Below, piece after piece: positions 44,501 to 53,858 of a stretch of 64,000 bases of DNA. The stretch is from Streptomyces sp. TLI_053 (GTDB lineage Bacteria > Actinomycetota > Actinomycetes > Streptomycetales > Streptomycetaceae), in NCBI RefSeq assembly GCF_900105395.1, contig NZ_LT629775.1:9761501-9825500 (forward strand), in the 5' to 3' direction. Every line of letters starts with the position of its first letter. The stretch's first letter is position 1. Below the pieces are notes generated by a model that had not been told where the DNA came from, made no database searches, and worked only from the letters and a program-made list of their open reading frames with translations. A program made the position numbers and the translations under genes.

Positions 44501-45525
44501 CGGGTCTTCTCCAGCGTCGGGTGGGCGGCGGGGCGGGCGGTGGCGGGCGGGGCGTGGTCGGGGCACAGCAGGGTGGCCGCTCCCCAGGTCAGTCCGGCTC
44601 CGGCGGCCGACAGCAGCAGGCGCTGGCCGGGGCGGACCCGGCCTTCGGCCAGCGCGGCGGATAGGGCGAGTGGGATCGAGGCGGCACTGGTGTTGCCCGT
44701 GTCGGCGATCAGGTCGAGGATCCGGTGCTCGTCCAGGCCCAGGCGGCGGGCCACGGCGTCGGTGATACGGGTGTTCGCCTGGTGCGGGACGAAGCGGTCG
44801 ACGCCGGCGAGGCTCCATCCGGCCGCCGCGAGGGCCCGTTCGGCTCCCGCGGCGAGGTGGGTGACGGCGTGCTGGAACATCTGCGGCCCGTGCATGGCCA
44901 TGAAGCCGCCGTGTTCGACGCTCACCGTGTCGGCGTGGCGGCCGTCGGCGCCGAGGACGACAGGGCCGAGGGCGCCGTGTTCGTGTGGCTGGCCTGCGCG
45001 CAGTAGCAGGGCGGCCGCGCCGTCGCCGAACAGTGGGGCGGTTGTCCGGTCGTCGGGGTCGACGAGGCTCGGGATACGGTCCGCCGCGATCACCAGCACG
45101 CCGCGGTGGGTGGCTGAGCGGATCAGCGCGGAGGCGATCTGCAGCGCGTACAGCAGGCCGGTGCACGCGGCGGCTATGTCGAAGGCGGGGATGCCCGCCA
45201 GTCCGAGGCGGGCGGCGACCTCGGGGGCAGTGGCCGGGCAGCGCCGGTCGGGCGTGATGGTCGCCACGATCAGCGCGTCCACCTCCATGTCCGGATCGGG
45301 CCGTTGGGCGAGGGCGAGTTCGGCGGCCTCGGTGGCGAGGTCGGCGGTGGAGGTGCCGGTTGCCGCGCGGGCGCGGCGGTGGATGCCGGTGCGCCGGGCG
45401 ATCCAGTCCGGGGTGACGCCCAGGCGCGGGGCGATGTCCTCGTTGGCGACCATGTGTTCGGGCCGGGCGGTGCCCAACGCGCACACGACGGCCGCCACCT
45501 CGCTTGGAGGTTCGACGGGGGCCAT
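44497..45525 (-). CDS. 3-oxoacyl-ACP synthase III (KAS III/FabH-like)
   Basis: A 342-aa protein with the complete FabH triad: Cys121 in AAACTGLLYAL, His248 in FVPHQANTRI and Asn278 in TGNTSAASIP. It condenses an acyl-CoA with an ACP-bound unit or transfers an acyl group. ATG 45525 lies 6 bases after AAGGAGG; GTG 45528 is equally possible. It is not a stray fatty-acid gene, as it sits inside the operon next to a dedicated ACP. Confidence 0.9.
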   Translation of the reverse strand: MAPVEPPSEVAAVVCALGTARPEHMVANEDIAPRLGVTPDWIARRTGIHRRARAATGTSTADLATEAAELALAQRPDPDMEVDALIVATITPDRRCPATAPEVAARLGLAGIPAFDIAAACTGLLYALQIASALIRSATHRGVLVIAADRIPSLVDPDDRTTAPLFGDGAAALLLRAGQPHEHGALGPVVLGADGRHADTVSVEHGGFMAMHGPQMFQHAVTHLAAGAERALAAAGWSLAGVDRFVPHQANTRITDAVARRLGLDEHRILDLIADTGNTSAASIPLALSAALAEGRVRPGQRLLLSAAGAGLTWGAATLLCPDHAPPATARPAAHPTLEKTR

Positions 45526-46541
45526 CACGCGGCCTCCTTCGCCAGGTCGCGCACGACGGCGTCGATGAGGTCCTCCTGGCCGGCGACGGCGCCGCGGCGG
45601 CCGAGCTCGGCGAACACGTCCAGCGGGTCGACGCCCGATTCGGCGGCGGCGCGCAGCACCGGGAGCCGGAAGCCGGAGAACACCCCCGACAGGCCGGACA
45701 CGATGCTGACGGAGTCCGTCGTGGGCGGGCCGCTCTCCAGGAGGCGGTCCTCGGCGGTGTCGGCGGCGCGCAGCATCGCGGGCAGGTCGACGCCGGTGGC
45801 ATGGCCTTCGCGTTCCAGGACCGGGACGAGCGCTTCGAGCTGGGTGTTGCCCGCTCCGGCGCCGAACCCGCGGGCGCATGCGTCGATGACGCTCGCCCCG
45901 GCCCGGACAGCGGCCAGGGAGTTGGCCACCGCCAGGGAGAGGTTGTTGTGGCCGTGGAAGATCACCGGCACGTCGACCGCGTCGGCGATCCGCCCGATCC
46001 GCTCGGTGACGTCGCGCATCGTGTAGTGGCCGGCGGAGTCCATGATGCCGACGGCCTGCGCGCCGTAGGAGACCATGCGGGCGCACTCCTCGGCGAGGCG
46101 GCCGGGCTCCGCCATGTGGCTCATCAGCAGTACGGCCTGCGCCTGGGCACCCGCCTCGCGCACCAGTGCGAGGTGGCGCTCGGTCACGTCGCCCAGAGTG
46201 CAGTGCGCGGCAACGCGCACCACGTCCGCGCCAGCGGCGACGGCTTCCTTGATGTCGTGGCCGGTGCCCCAGCCGGGGGCGACGAACACGCCCAGGCGGC
46301 TGTGGGTGAGGACGCCGCGGACCGCTTCGATCATGGCGCGGTCCTCCAGCAGGGCCCGGCCGATCTGCAGGGACGAGCCGCCCAGGCCGTTGCCGTGGCC
46401 GACCTCGACCAGGGGGACGCGGGCCGCGTTCGCGGCTTCGGCGTAGGCGCGCAGTTGGGCGGCGTTCAGGCGGTGGCCGACGGAGTGCTGGCCGTCGCGC
46501 AGCGTCGCGTCGTGCAGGATCACGGGTGCGGGTTCGGTCAT
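45525..46541 (-). CDS. dmpG: 4-hydroxy-2-oxovalerate aldolase
   Basis: A 338-aa DRE-TIM aldolase: HDATLRDGQHS (Arg15-Asp16 and His19) at the start, LVEVGHGNGLGGSS, MDSAGHYTM and VIFHGHNNLSLA (metal His pair). It splits 4-hydroxy-2-oxopentanoate to pyruvate and acetaldehyde. The partner dehydrogenase is the preceding gene with a 4-base overlap; the two normally form one channelling complex. The reaction could run forward to supply acetyl-CoA, or in reverse as a C-C bond former. Confidence 0.93.
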   Translation of the reverse strand: MTEPAPVILHDATLRDGQHSVGHRLNAAQLRAYAEAANAARVPLVEVGHGNGLGGSSLQIGRALLEDRAMIEAVRGVLTHSRLGVFVAPGWGTGHDIKEAVAAGADVVRVAAHCTLGDVTERHLALVREAGAQAQAVLLMSHMAEPGRLAEECARMVSYGAQAVGIMDSAGHYTMRDVTERIGRIADAVDVPVIFHGHNNLSLAVANSLAAVRAGASVIDACARGFGAGAGNTQLEALVPVLEREGHATGVDLPAMLRAADTAEDRLLESGPPTTDSVSIVSGLSGVFSGFRLPVLRAAAESGVDPLDVFAELGRRGAVAGQEDLIDAVVRDLAKEAA

Positions 46542-47413
46542 GGGGTGCCTCGCAGGATCCGGGCGGCGGCGTGGCGTTCGGCCAGCGCCACCGCGGCCGC
46601 GTTGATGATCTCGACGTTCCCGGCGTACCCGGGCAGGCCCTGGGCGGTGGCGGCGACGTCGACGGTGAGGGTGATCCGCTCGCCGGTGACCGTGCAGCCG
46701 GCCAGCCGGTAGCCGGGGGCGAAGGCGCCGCGCACGGCCGCGGCCGCCGCCTCGACGGCCTCGCGCACGGCCTGCCGGTCGGCGCCGTCGGCCAGGAGGG
46801 TGGCCTGGGCGCGGAAGACGGGGGCCGGCAGGGCGGGGCTCAGGCTGGTGAGGACCTTCACCCCGGGCACGCCGGTGAACCGGCGCACGGCCGCGCCGGT
46901 GGTGGCGATGTACTCGTCGAGGTTGCTCCGGCTGGCCGGGCCGACGCTCGCGGACGCGGCGGTGGTGACGATCTCCGCGTAGCGGGGCACGCAGTGCCGG
47001 GCCGCGGCCGCCAGGACCGGGGCCACAGTCTGGGCGCCGCAGCTGGCCAGGCTCAGATGGCGCCGGGTCTCGGCGGCGTCGCCGTTGACAGTGGGAGCAG
47101 TGATGGTGCCCTCCCCGGCCGGTGTCACGTCGACGAGCAGGACGCCGGCGGCGGCCAGCTCGGCACGGCGCCGCGGGTGCGCGGCGGCGCTGGAGGCGTC
47201 GAAGACGACGTCGACGCCGCTGCCCGCGACCGCGTCGATCCCGGCGGTGGAGACGGCGCAGCCAAGGCGCTCGGCGCGCCGCAGGCCGGCGCTGCTGTGG
47301 CGGCCCGCGACGAGCACGCAGCTCAGGGCGGACGAGCGGGTGAGCCGTTCGGCCAGGTCGAGGCCGAGCAGTCCGGGACCGATCACGGCCGCGCGAAGCG
47401 GGGCGGCGAGCAC
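46538..47413 (-). CDS. dmpF: acylating acetaldehyde dehydrogenase
   Basis: A 291-aa protein from GTG 47413, chosen because AGGAGG lies 4 bases upstream; ATG 47464 lies inside the coding sequence of the hydratase gene. Rossmann start AAVIGPGLLGLDL; catalytic Cys125 in LASCGAQTVAP; NVEIINAAAVA near the end. It converts acetaldehyde, NAD and CoA to acetyl-CoA. It forms a pair with the aldolase. Confidence 0.92.
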   Translation of the reverse strand: MLAAPLRAAVIGPGLLGLDLAERLTRSSALSCVLVAGRHSSAGLRRAERLGCAVSTAGIDAVAGSGVDVVFDASSAAAHPRRRAELAAAGVLLVDVTPAGEGTITAPTVNGDAAETRRHLSLASCGAQTVAPVLAAAARHCVPRYAEIVTTAASASVGPASRSNLDEYIATTGAAVRRFTGVPGVKVLTSLSPALPAPVFRAQATLLADGADRQAVREAVEAAAAAVRGAFAPGYRLAGCTVTGERITLTVDVAATAQGLPGYAGNVEIINAAAVALAERHAAARILRGTP

Positions 47414-47453
47414 GGGGCCTCCTGCGGTCGTGGGAGTCGCGATGCTGGTGCGG

Positions 47454-48245
47454 TCAGACGGCATGGACGCCGACCGGCGCGAGGGAAGGCGAGCAGGCCC
47501 GGACGGTGAGGCCCGGGCGCAGGGGGACGCTGGCGTGGACGGCACCCGCCAGGACGACGTCGCCGGCCTTCAGCCCGCTGCCCCGGCCGGCCAGGCGCCG
47601 CGCCAGCCACACAACGGAGCGGAGCGGGTCGCCCAGTACCTCGCGGCCCGCGCCTGTGGCGACGCCGGTAGCGTCGACCTGGACCGACAGTTCCTCGTCG
47701 CGCAGGTCCCAGCCGGGCACCGCCGAGAACTCGCCGAGCACGAAGGCCGCGCTCGCCGCGTTGTCGGCGACGCTGTCCACCAGCGTGATGCCCTCCAGCT
47801 CGTAGCGGCTGTCGATGACCTCCAGCGCCAGGCACGCCCCGTCGACCGCCGCGCGGGCCTCGTCCACCCCGATACGGTCGCCGAACAGGTCGGCTCCCAG
47901 GCGGAACGCGAACTCGGCCTCGATCCGGGGCTCCGCCAGGTCGGGGCAGCGCACGACCCCGCCCGAGGGCAGGCCCGCGGACTCCAACAGGATCCCGGAG
48001 TCGGGCTCGTCGATGCCGAACTGCTCCTGCATCGCCGCCGACGTCAGGCCGACCTTGTAGCCCAGGACGCGGTCGCCCGCTCCGATCCGCAACGCGGCCG
48101 CGTACTCCTGCACGGCGTACGCCTCCTGAAGTGTCGTCCCCGGGCGCCGGACGGTCAGCCTCACGGCGCGGGCGCCCTGCGGCGTGCCGCGCAGAAGCTG
48201 GGCCTCCGCCACCTGCCAGGGAGGGATGCGGTGCGACGTCTGCAT
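47454..48245 (-). CDS. 2-keto-4-pentenoate hydratase
   Basis: A 263-aa fumarylacetoacetase-fold enzyme: VLGYKVGLTSAAMQEQFGID, RIEAEFAFRLGADL (metal Glu pair), CLALEVIDSRYE and LKAGDVVLAGAVHASVPL. It adds water to 2-oxopent-4-enoate, giving the substrate of the aldolase. ATG 48245 has GAGAGGAG upstream. First gene of the fifteen-gene leftward cluster. Confidence 0.92.
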   Translation of the reverse strand: MQTSHRIPPWQVAEAQLLRGTPQGARAVRLTVRRPGTTLQEAYAVQEYAAALRIGAGDRVLGYKVGLTSAAMQEQFGIDEPDSGILLESAGLPSGGVVRCPDLAEPRIEAEFAFRLGADLFGDRIGVDEARAAVDGACLALEVIDSRYELEGITLVDSVADNAASAAFVLGEFSAVPGWDLRDEELSVQVDATGVATGAGREVLGDPLRSVVWLARRLAGRGSGLKAGDVVLAGAVHASVPLRPGLTVRACSPSLAPVGVHAV

Positions 48246-48680
48246 GGGGGTCTCCTCTCGAAACTCGTCGGGTCGTTCTCGGGCGAACACCGCCCGGGCT
48301 GCGGCAGAACGCCAGGGCACGTCACGGGACCGCCGCGGCCGGGCTGCGGGTGCGCGGCGGGCCGCGCCGGCGGCTTCACCAGGGAGGTGAGGCCGATCGG
48401 CCGGTGCTCCATGCGCCGGCTCCCCTTCGCGATGTTCCGCAGGCACCCGCGGGTGCCGGACGTGGTGGGACGGGACAAGGGGGTGTTGCCGTAGCGGCGG
48501 TGCGGGCCGTGCACGACCGGGGTGTTGCTGCTGTCTTCCGACCTGGTGCGCCATTCGACCGAGGGAGGACGATTCCAGTCCAACTCGGCTGCTCGGGAAA
48601 GGGGTTGTCGGTTGTCCCGGTGTTGTCCCGCCCGGCTCGGGGATAGGCTTCCGGGCACCGGCGGTGATGGAGTTGGTTCC
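48246..48680. promoter_or_regulatory. divergent control region of the biosynthetic cluster
   Basis: A 435-bp gap between the hydratase gene and the rightward regulator. No gene is seen. Direct repeats of GTTGTC (48604, 48611 and 48622) stand just upstream of a possible -10 (TAGGCT at 48644) and may be operator or promoter elements. Confidence 0.4.
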
Positions 48681-50006
48681 ATGGCACAGCAGATCGCGCA
48701 TCCCCTCGCCTACGCGAGGGCGCAACGCGGCTGGTCCCAGAGCGATCTGGTGGCCCGGTTGCGTCTGGCGGCGGCCGGGCACCCGCACGGCCTGCGCACC
48801 GGCGTTGACAACAGCGCGGTCAGCCGCTGGGAGCACGGGCACAAGGTCCCGCTCGCCGACACGCAGCTGTTGATCGCCGACGCCTTCGGTGTACCCCACG
48901 GCGACGTCGGGCTGTTCGACTGGCCCGACTGGCTGCCGGGCCGCGAGGAACCGGTCCCCGTCGGGACGGGCCGCACCGTCACCGCACTTCGAGACGCCCA
49001 GAGAGCCGCCATGGACCCCCGTCGCCGTACCTTCGTCGCCTTCGGAGCGTTCGCTCTCGCCGGGCTCGCCGCCCAGTGGGCGACCCTGGAGCCCGAACGC
49101 CTCGGCACCGCCCTCGACGGCAAGCGCGTGGACGCGCAGCTCCTGGACTGGCTCGAGGACACCAGCTGCACGCTCAACGCGCTGCCGACCGAGCAGCGCC
49201 AGCACACCGCCCGCCTGATGGACGCCCAGCTGGCCACCGTCACCGACCTGATCGACGGCGGGAACTACAGTGCCGCCACCGGCCGCCGCCTGCACCGCCT
49301 CGCCGCGACCCTGGCCGTCACCTGCGGGTGGTACCGCTTCGACCAGGGCGAGCACCACCTGGCCGGACGACTGTGGAACGCGGCCCTGGTCGGCGCGCAC
49401 GCCGGCGACGACCGCGATCTGGGCGCCGGAGTCCTCTCGGACTTCGCGTACCAGGCCATCTGGCTGAAGAACCCGGACAGCGCCGTCGCCCCGCTCACCC
49501 AGGCGCTCTCGCGCGCCGCCCACCCCACGGCCCGCTCGCTGCTGCACCTCCGGCGCGCCCGCGCCCACGCCGCCCTCGGCGACGGCAACGCCTGCCACCG
49601 CGACCTTTCGGCCGCCGAGGCGGCCCTGCTCACGGATGCACCCGACCCCGCCCCCGCATGGTGCGCCTGGATGGGGCCGGCCGACCTTGCTGTCGACTCC
49701 GGGCAGTGCCTGCTCGACCTCGGCCGCGCCTCCGAAGCCCTGGGCCGCATCGACGAAGGCATCGGTCTTCTCCCCGAGGCCCGGGCCAAGACGAGGGCCG
49801 TGTTCCAGCTCTCCCAGGCCCGCGGACTGCTGGGCACCCGCGACGTCGAGCAGGCGCTGCACATCACGACCGCCGCGGTGGAGACGGCGACCCGGATCGG
49901 CGCGCAGCGCTGCGTCGCGCAGGCCAAGGAACTCGCTCCGGCCTTCAAGCCGTACGCGCGGGTCCATGGTGTCCCCGCGCTGCTGTCGCGGCTGGCAGCC
50001 GTGTGA
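48681..50006 (+). CDS. XRE-family regulator with TPR-like domain
   Basis: A 441-aa protein. The HTH is at residues about 10-60 (HPLAYARAQRGWSQSDLVAR, then NSAVSRWEHGHKVP). A twin-arginine-like hydrophobic stretch (RRRTFVAFGAFALAGLAAQW) and a helical repeat domain follow. ATG 48681 follows GGAG at 48668-48671. It is divergent from the biosynthetic operon and is the obvious candidate for its regulator. Confidence 0.85.
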   Translation: MAQQIAHPLAYARAQRGWSQSDLVARLRLAAAGHPHGLRTGVDNSAVSRWEHGHKVPLADTQLLIADAFGVPHGDVGLFDWPDWLPGREEPVPVGTGRTVTALRDAQRAAMDPRRRTFVAFGAFALAGLAAQWATLEPERLGTALDGKRVDAQLLDWLEDTSCTLNALPTEQRQHTARLMDAQLATVTDLIDGGNYSAATGRRLHRLAATLAVTCGWYRFDQGEHHLAGRLWNAALVGAHAGDDRDLGAGVLSDFAYQAIWLKNPDSAVAPLTQALSRAAHPTARSLLHLRRARAHAALGDGNACHRDLSAAEAALLTDAPDPAPAWCAWMGPADLAVDSGQCLLDLGRASEALGRIDEGIGLLPEARAKTRAVFQLSQARGLLGTRDVEQALHITTAAVETATRIGAQRCVAQAKELAPAFKPYARVHGVPALLSRLAAV

Positions 50007-50546
50007 GCTCCGCTGGAACACGAACGCGCCCCCGGCCTCCGTACGGAACCCGGCCGGGCCGGTGCGCCCGGGCCCGAGGAACGGAGCGCTTGCCCACACG
50101 CGCAACCGCCCGTGGCCGGGGTGCGACCACGGACCCCGGGCGGAGCCGCCGCCACGCAATCGCCGAGAGGCGATCGCGCCCGCACCGGGCGCACCGTCTC
50201 CGTGCCTTTCACTGCCCAGGCCCAGGACATCAGCGGGCACAGGGCGTGCCCGCGGGCCCGGGCATCGGGTCGACCCCGGCATGCCCATCCCTTCCGATCC
50301 GCAGTGCGCAGCACGTCAACGGGCCTTGGACGTCGGTCTGGAGCGACCTCCGGTCCGTGGTCCTGCCGGTCGGCAGGGCCGGCTTGCGCTACGAGTAGGG
50401 AACCGGATCCCGGCCGGGGGCGGGATGCTCACAAGGGGGGCTCACACATCACGCATCGGCGTTCCGGGGGACAGGCCGGTGCCCTAGGATCGGACACCGC
50501 GTCAACATCTCATCACTGAAGGTGATCACTCGAAGGAGGTGTGCGG
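50007..50546. promoter_or_regulatory. 540-bp intergenic region with possible promoter
   Basis: No gene is supported. Near the right end, a -10-like TAGGAT (50485-50490) and a small dyad ATCAC-N5-GTGAT (50512-50526) precede the next regulator and might be its promoter and operator. Confidence 0.35.
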
Positions 50547-51942
50547 GTGACGCAGTCCGGCCGACGGCGCAGGCCGCCCAACGATGCCCTGGCCCGGGTC
50601 TTCGAGGAGTCCGGGGCGTCCAAGAACTCGCTGGCACACAGCCTCAACCGGCTCTGCGAGCAGGCAGGACACCCCCGCAGCTACACGAACACCAGCCTTT
50701 CCAACTGGATCGCACGCGGGATGGTCCCCGAGGCCCCCGCTCCCGCGCTGCTCGCCCGGCTGTTCACCGAGCGGCTCGGGCGCCGCGTGAGTCTCGCCGA
50801 CATCGGAATGACAGCCCCCGGAGCGGCGCATGCTGATACCGGGCTCACCTTCGCCCGGGACACCGGCGACGCGGTTCGCGCCGCCACCGAGTACTGGAGC
50901 ACCTTGAACCGCCGCACCCTGGTGACCGGATCCGCCGGCTTCGCCGTCTCCGCGTTCACCACCCCCAGCATCCGATGGCTCAGTGAGCCGGCCGACCGGC
51001 ACCGGTCCGAGCACGGCGGCCGCAGGGTCGGCCAGGGCGACATCGACGAGCTCCGCGAGACGGCAGAGGACGCGCGCCGCTGGGACGCCAAGTACGGCGG
51101 CGGGAACTGGAAGCTGTCCTCCGTCAACGACTGCCTCGACCGGCGCGCATCCCCCCTGTTGCACGGCTCCTACACCGAGGACGTCGGCCGCCAGCTGTTC
51201 GCCGTGACCGCCGAGCTCGCCCGCCTCGTCGGCTGGTCCGCCTTCGACATGGGCCGCCACGACGTGGCGCAGCGCCAGTTCGTCCAGGCCCTGCGGATGG
51301 CGAAGGCCGGAGGGGACGTGGAGATCGGCTGCTACGTGCTCACCACGATGGCACTGGCCGCCCTGATCAAGGGCGCCGCCACCGAGGCGGTGGACATGGC
51401 CGAGGGGGCGGCCCACAACCGGGCCAAGGACATCGCGTCGCCGCGCGTGCTGTCGTTCGCCAAGCTGGCCGAGGCCAGGGCCCACGCGAAGGCCGGCAAC
51501 GGCCCGGCCGCGGCCCGCGCCCTGAGCAGGGCCGAGGAGCTGCTGGCAGCCGTGCGCGACGACGGCCGCGATCCGCAGTGGCTGGACTACTACACCCGCG
51601 CCAGGCGTCGCTTCCGACGCGACCGAGATCCATCTGGACCTGGCGCACCCGCGCTCCGCACTCGCCTGGAGCGCGGAGGCGGACGCGATGCCCTCCGGCC
51701 GGTACACGCGGGCCACCGGGATCCGGCTCGCGGTCACCGCGAGCGCGCACCTGCAGGGCCGGGACCTCGACCAGGGGCTGGCGGTCGGCCGGCGGGCACT
51801 GGGGATCCTCGGAGGCGTCGAGTCGTCCCGCGCCCGGGACTACCTGCGCCGGTTCGCCCGGGGCCTCGGCCCGTGGGAGAAGGACCCCCGCGTACGCGCC
51901 TTCCTGAAGGAGGGCCGGCCGGCCCTCCACCGCGCCGCATAG
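50547..51942 (+). CDS. XRE-type regulator with TPR-like domain, frameshifted near 51605
   Basis: GTG 50547 lies 7 bases after AAGGAGG. The N-terminal HTH-like domain (NSLAHSLNRLCEQAGH, TNTSLSNWIARGMVP) is followed by the twin-arginine-like segment RRTLVTGSAGFAVSAF and a long helical domain. After WLDYYTRA the frame breaks; dropping one base at about 51605 restores VASDATEIHLDLAHPR through DYLRRFARGLGPWEKDPRVR to the stop at 51940-51942 and gives 464 aa. Both parts look conserved, so a sequencing error is likely. It heads an operon with the Nudix and ASCH genes. Confidence 0.78.
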
Positions 51943-51967
51943 CCCCAGCCCCCAGAGAGTAGGCACG

Positions 51968-52495
51968 ATGACCGACCGCTGGACCGAGACCGGCCGCAGC
52001 ACCGTGTTCCAGGTGATGGGCAGGACCCTCGACAAAGTCACCTACCGGCTGCCTGACGGCACCAGCAGGGACAAGCTCCTGCGCAACGAACCGTCGGCCG
52101 CCGCGGTGCTCGCACTGACACCCGACAACAAGGTGATCATCGCCCGCCAGTACCGGCCCGGCCCGGACGCGGTTCTCCCCGAGCTGCCCGGCGGGTTCAT
52201 CGAACCGGGTGAGGACCCCGCCACCGCCGCCGGGCGTGAGCTCCTGGAGGAGACCGGCTACAAGGGCGACCTCGAGCTCGCGGGATCCTGCTGGGACGAC
52301 GCCGGCTCCACCGCCAAGCGCTGGGCGTTCGTCGCCCGCAACTGCGTGCGCGTCGCCGACCAGGACCTCGACGAGATGGAGTTCGTCGACGTCGCCCTGC
52401 TCACCCTCGAGGAGTTCCGGCAGGTCGTCCGCGACGGGCTGATGACCGACGTCGAGCTGGCCTACCGCGGGCTGGACCACCTCGGCCTGCTCTGA
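51968..52495 (+). CDS. Nudix hydrolase
   Basis: A 175-aa protein with a canonical Nudix box, GGFIEPGEDPATAAG then RELLEETGYKGD. It binds Mg and cleaves a nucleoside diphosphate linked to another group. IIARQYRPGPDAVLPELPGG fits the ADP-ribose/NDP-sugar pyrophosphatase branch. It lies 25 bp behind the XRE-type regulator, a common pairing in Streptomyces. Confidence 0.92.
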   Translation: MTDRWTETGRSTVFQVMGRTLDKVTYRLPDGTSRDKLLRNEPSAAAVLALTPDNKVIIARQYRPGPDAVLPELPGGFIEPGEDPATAAGRELLEETGYKGDLELAGSCWDDAGSTAKRWAFVARNCVRVADQDLDEMEFVDVALLTLEEFRQVVRDGLMTDVELAYRGLDHLGLL

Positions 52496-52583
52496 ACAGA
52501 TCACCGCGCATGCGCGCACCGCTCCGGCCTCGCCGCGACCGGCCCACAGCGCAACGCACCAGTACAGGACCAGGGGAAGGCCC

Positions 52584-52997
52584 GTGCCCACCACACACCG
52601 GATGTCGCTGCTCTCCCACCTGGTCCCGCTGATGGCCTCCGGGACCAAGACGCTCGAGATCCGGGTCGCCGACGCCAAGCGCCGTGCTCTACAGGCCGGT
52701 GACCTGATCGAGTTCACTCCCGCCGACGGGACGGCAGGGAAAACACTCGTGCAGGTCGTCCGGGCCAGCGTCTACACCGACTTCCCCGCCCTGCTCGCTG
52801 CCGAGAACCAAGATCGCATCCATCCCGACCTCGACGCGGCTCGGCAACTGGCACTGCTCAGGGAGATCTACCCGCCGGAACGGGAAGCCCTGGGCGCGAT
52901 CGCCATCGAGGTCACCCTTGTGCAGCCCGCTCGCCCGCCCGCCGACAGTCCGCGCGCCGGCAGACCGGAGGGCAGCCGGCGCGAGGGCGCGGGTTGA
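52584..52997 (+). CDS. ASCH-domain protein
   Basis: A 137-aa protein from GTG 52584. LVPLMASGTKTLEIRVADAK followed by AGDLIEFTPADG is the typical ASCH opening (strand, basic residues, then GDxIxF). ASCH domains bind RNA or modified nucleosides, and some hydrolyse N4-acetylcytidine. The C-terminal 25 residues (Pro/Arg-rich) look disordered. It follows the Nudix gene by 88 bp. Confidence 0.78.
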   Translation: MPTTHRMSLLSHLVPLMASGTKTLEIRVADAKRRALQAGDLIEFTPADGTAGKTLVQVVRASVYTDFPALLAAENQDRIHPDLDAARQLALLREIYPPEREALGAIAIEVTLVQPARPPADSPRAGRPEGSRREGAG

Positions 52998-53113
52998 CCC
53001 GCAACGGAAGGATGCGCCTGCTTAGACGGGGACGACACACTCGAGCGGACGATGTCCGGGACGGACCGGACGGTGCGGCCGGCACCGGCCAGCCGCACCG
53101 ATACGCTCCACCT

Positions 53114-53419
53114 ATGAGCGAATGTCAGTCCGGTAGCGCTGGGGCCAGCTTCGTTCTGCCGGCCGACCCGAACGACGACACCACCGCCCTCGACGCCTGG
53201 CTCCGGCCGCTCGGATGGTGCGTCGAACCCGACATCGTCCGGGCCCGGCCCGGCTACCTGCGACTGCGCCCGCTCGTCACCGCCGACCCCGACGGCGGCC
53301 GCACCTTCGCGCCCGGCACCACTGTCCGGTGGACGGGCCACGACATCACCCGAGTCGCACCGGCCGTACCCGGCCCCCTGCGACCCCTCCTCGGCCTGAT
53401 CGGCCACCCTGCGACGTAA
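53114..53419 (+). CDS. small hypothetical protein
   Basis: A 101-aa protein from ATG 53114 (MSECQSGSAGASFVLPADPN to LLGLIGHPAT). It has short strands and no motif that I know. There is 116 bp between it and the ASCH gene, so it may be a separate transcript. Confidence 0.6.
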   Translation: MSECQSGSAGASFVLPADPNDDTTALDAWLRPLGWCVEPDIVRARPGYLRLRPLVTADPDGGRTFAPGTTVRWTGHDITRVAPAVPGPLRPLLGLIGHPAT

Positions 53420-53858
53420 CCGCGGAGGACACCGCTCGACCCGGATGCCGCACAGCGAGGTGCGAGACGAGGTCGAGGGCGTAGAGGTGACCCGCCTCGG
53501 CTTACGACGAAGGAGGCCGCCGCCCGAGGTCCACCGCCGAGCGCGGGCCCGGGTCGAGAGCGCCGGTCCCGTCCGGCCGCCCGCCGTCGAGCCGCTCGAC
53601 CGGGCCGGCCGTTCGTCGGCCGTCTCCTCCCGGTGAGGCGACCTGCGTAACAGCTTGGGCGACCGCCGTGCGGCCGGCCTGGGCCCGATCATCAGCGTGT
53701 GACTGCCTTCGTGAGCGGGATGGCCGACGCTGAACGAGGGTCGGCAGTGCCCCGTGGGGCTTGTCGGCCAGTGGTCTTCCGGTCGGGTCAGCAGCCTGTC
53801 GGAGCCGTGGCCTAGAGTGCAGCCTCTGACAGACTGACGGCCGGAGAGGGGCTGGGCG
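53420..53858. other. intergenic region
   Basis: 439 bp without a convincing gene; the short open frame at 53445-53636 has no coding character. Confidence 0.35.

Noticed and set aside
50300..50398. Short frame ending WSDLRSVVLPVGRAGLRYE
   Set aside because: No start, no ribosome-binding site and only about 30 plausible codons; could be chance.
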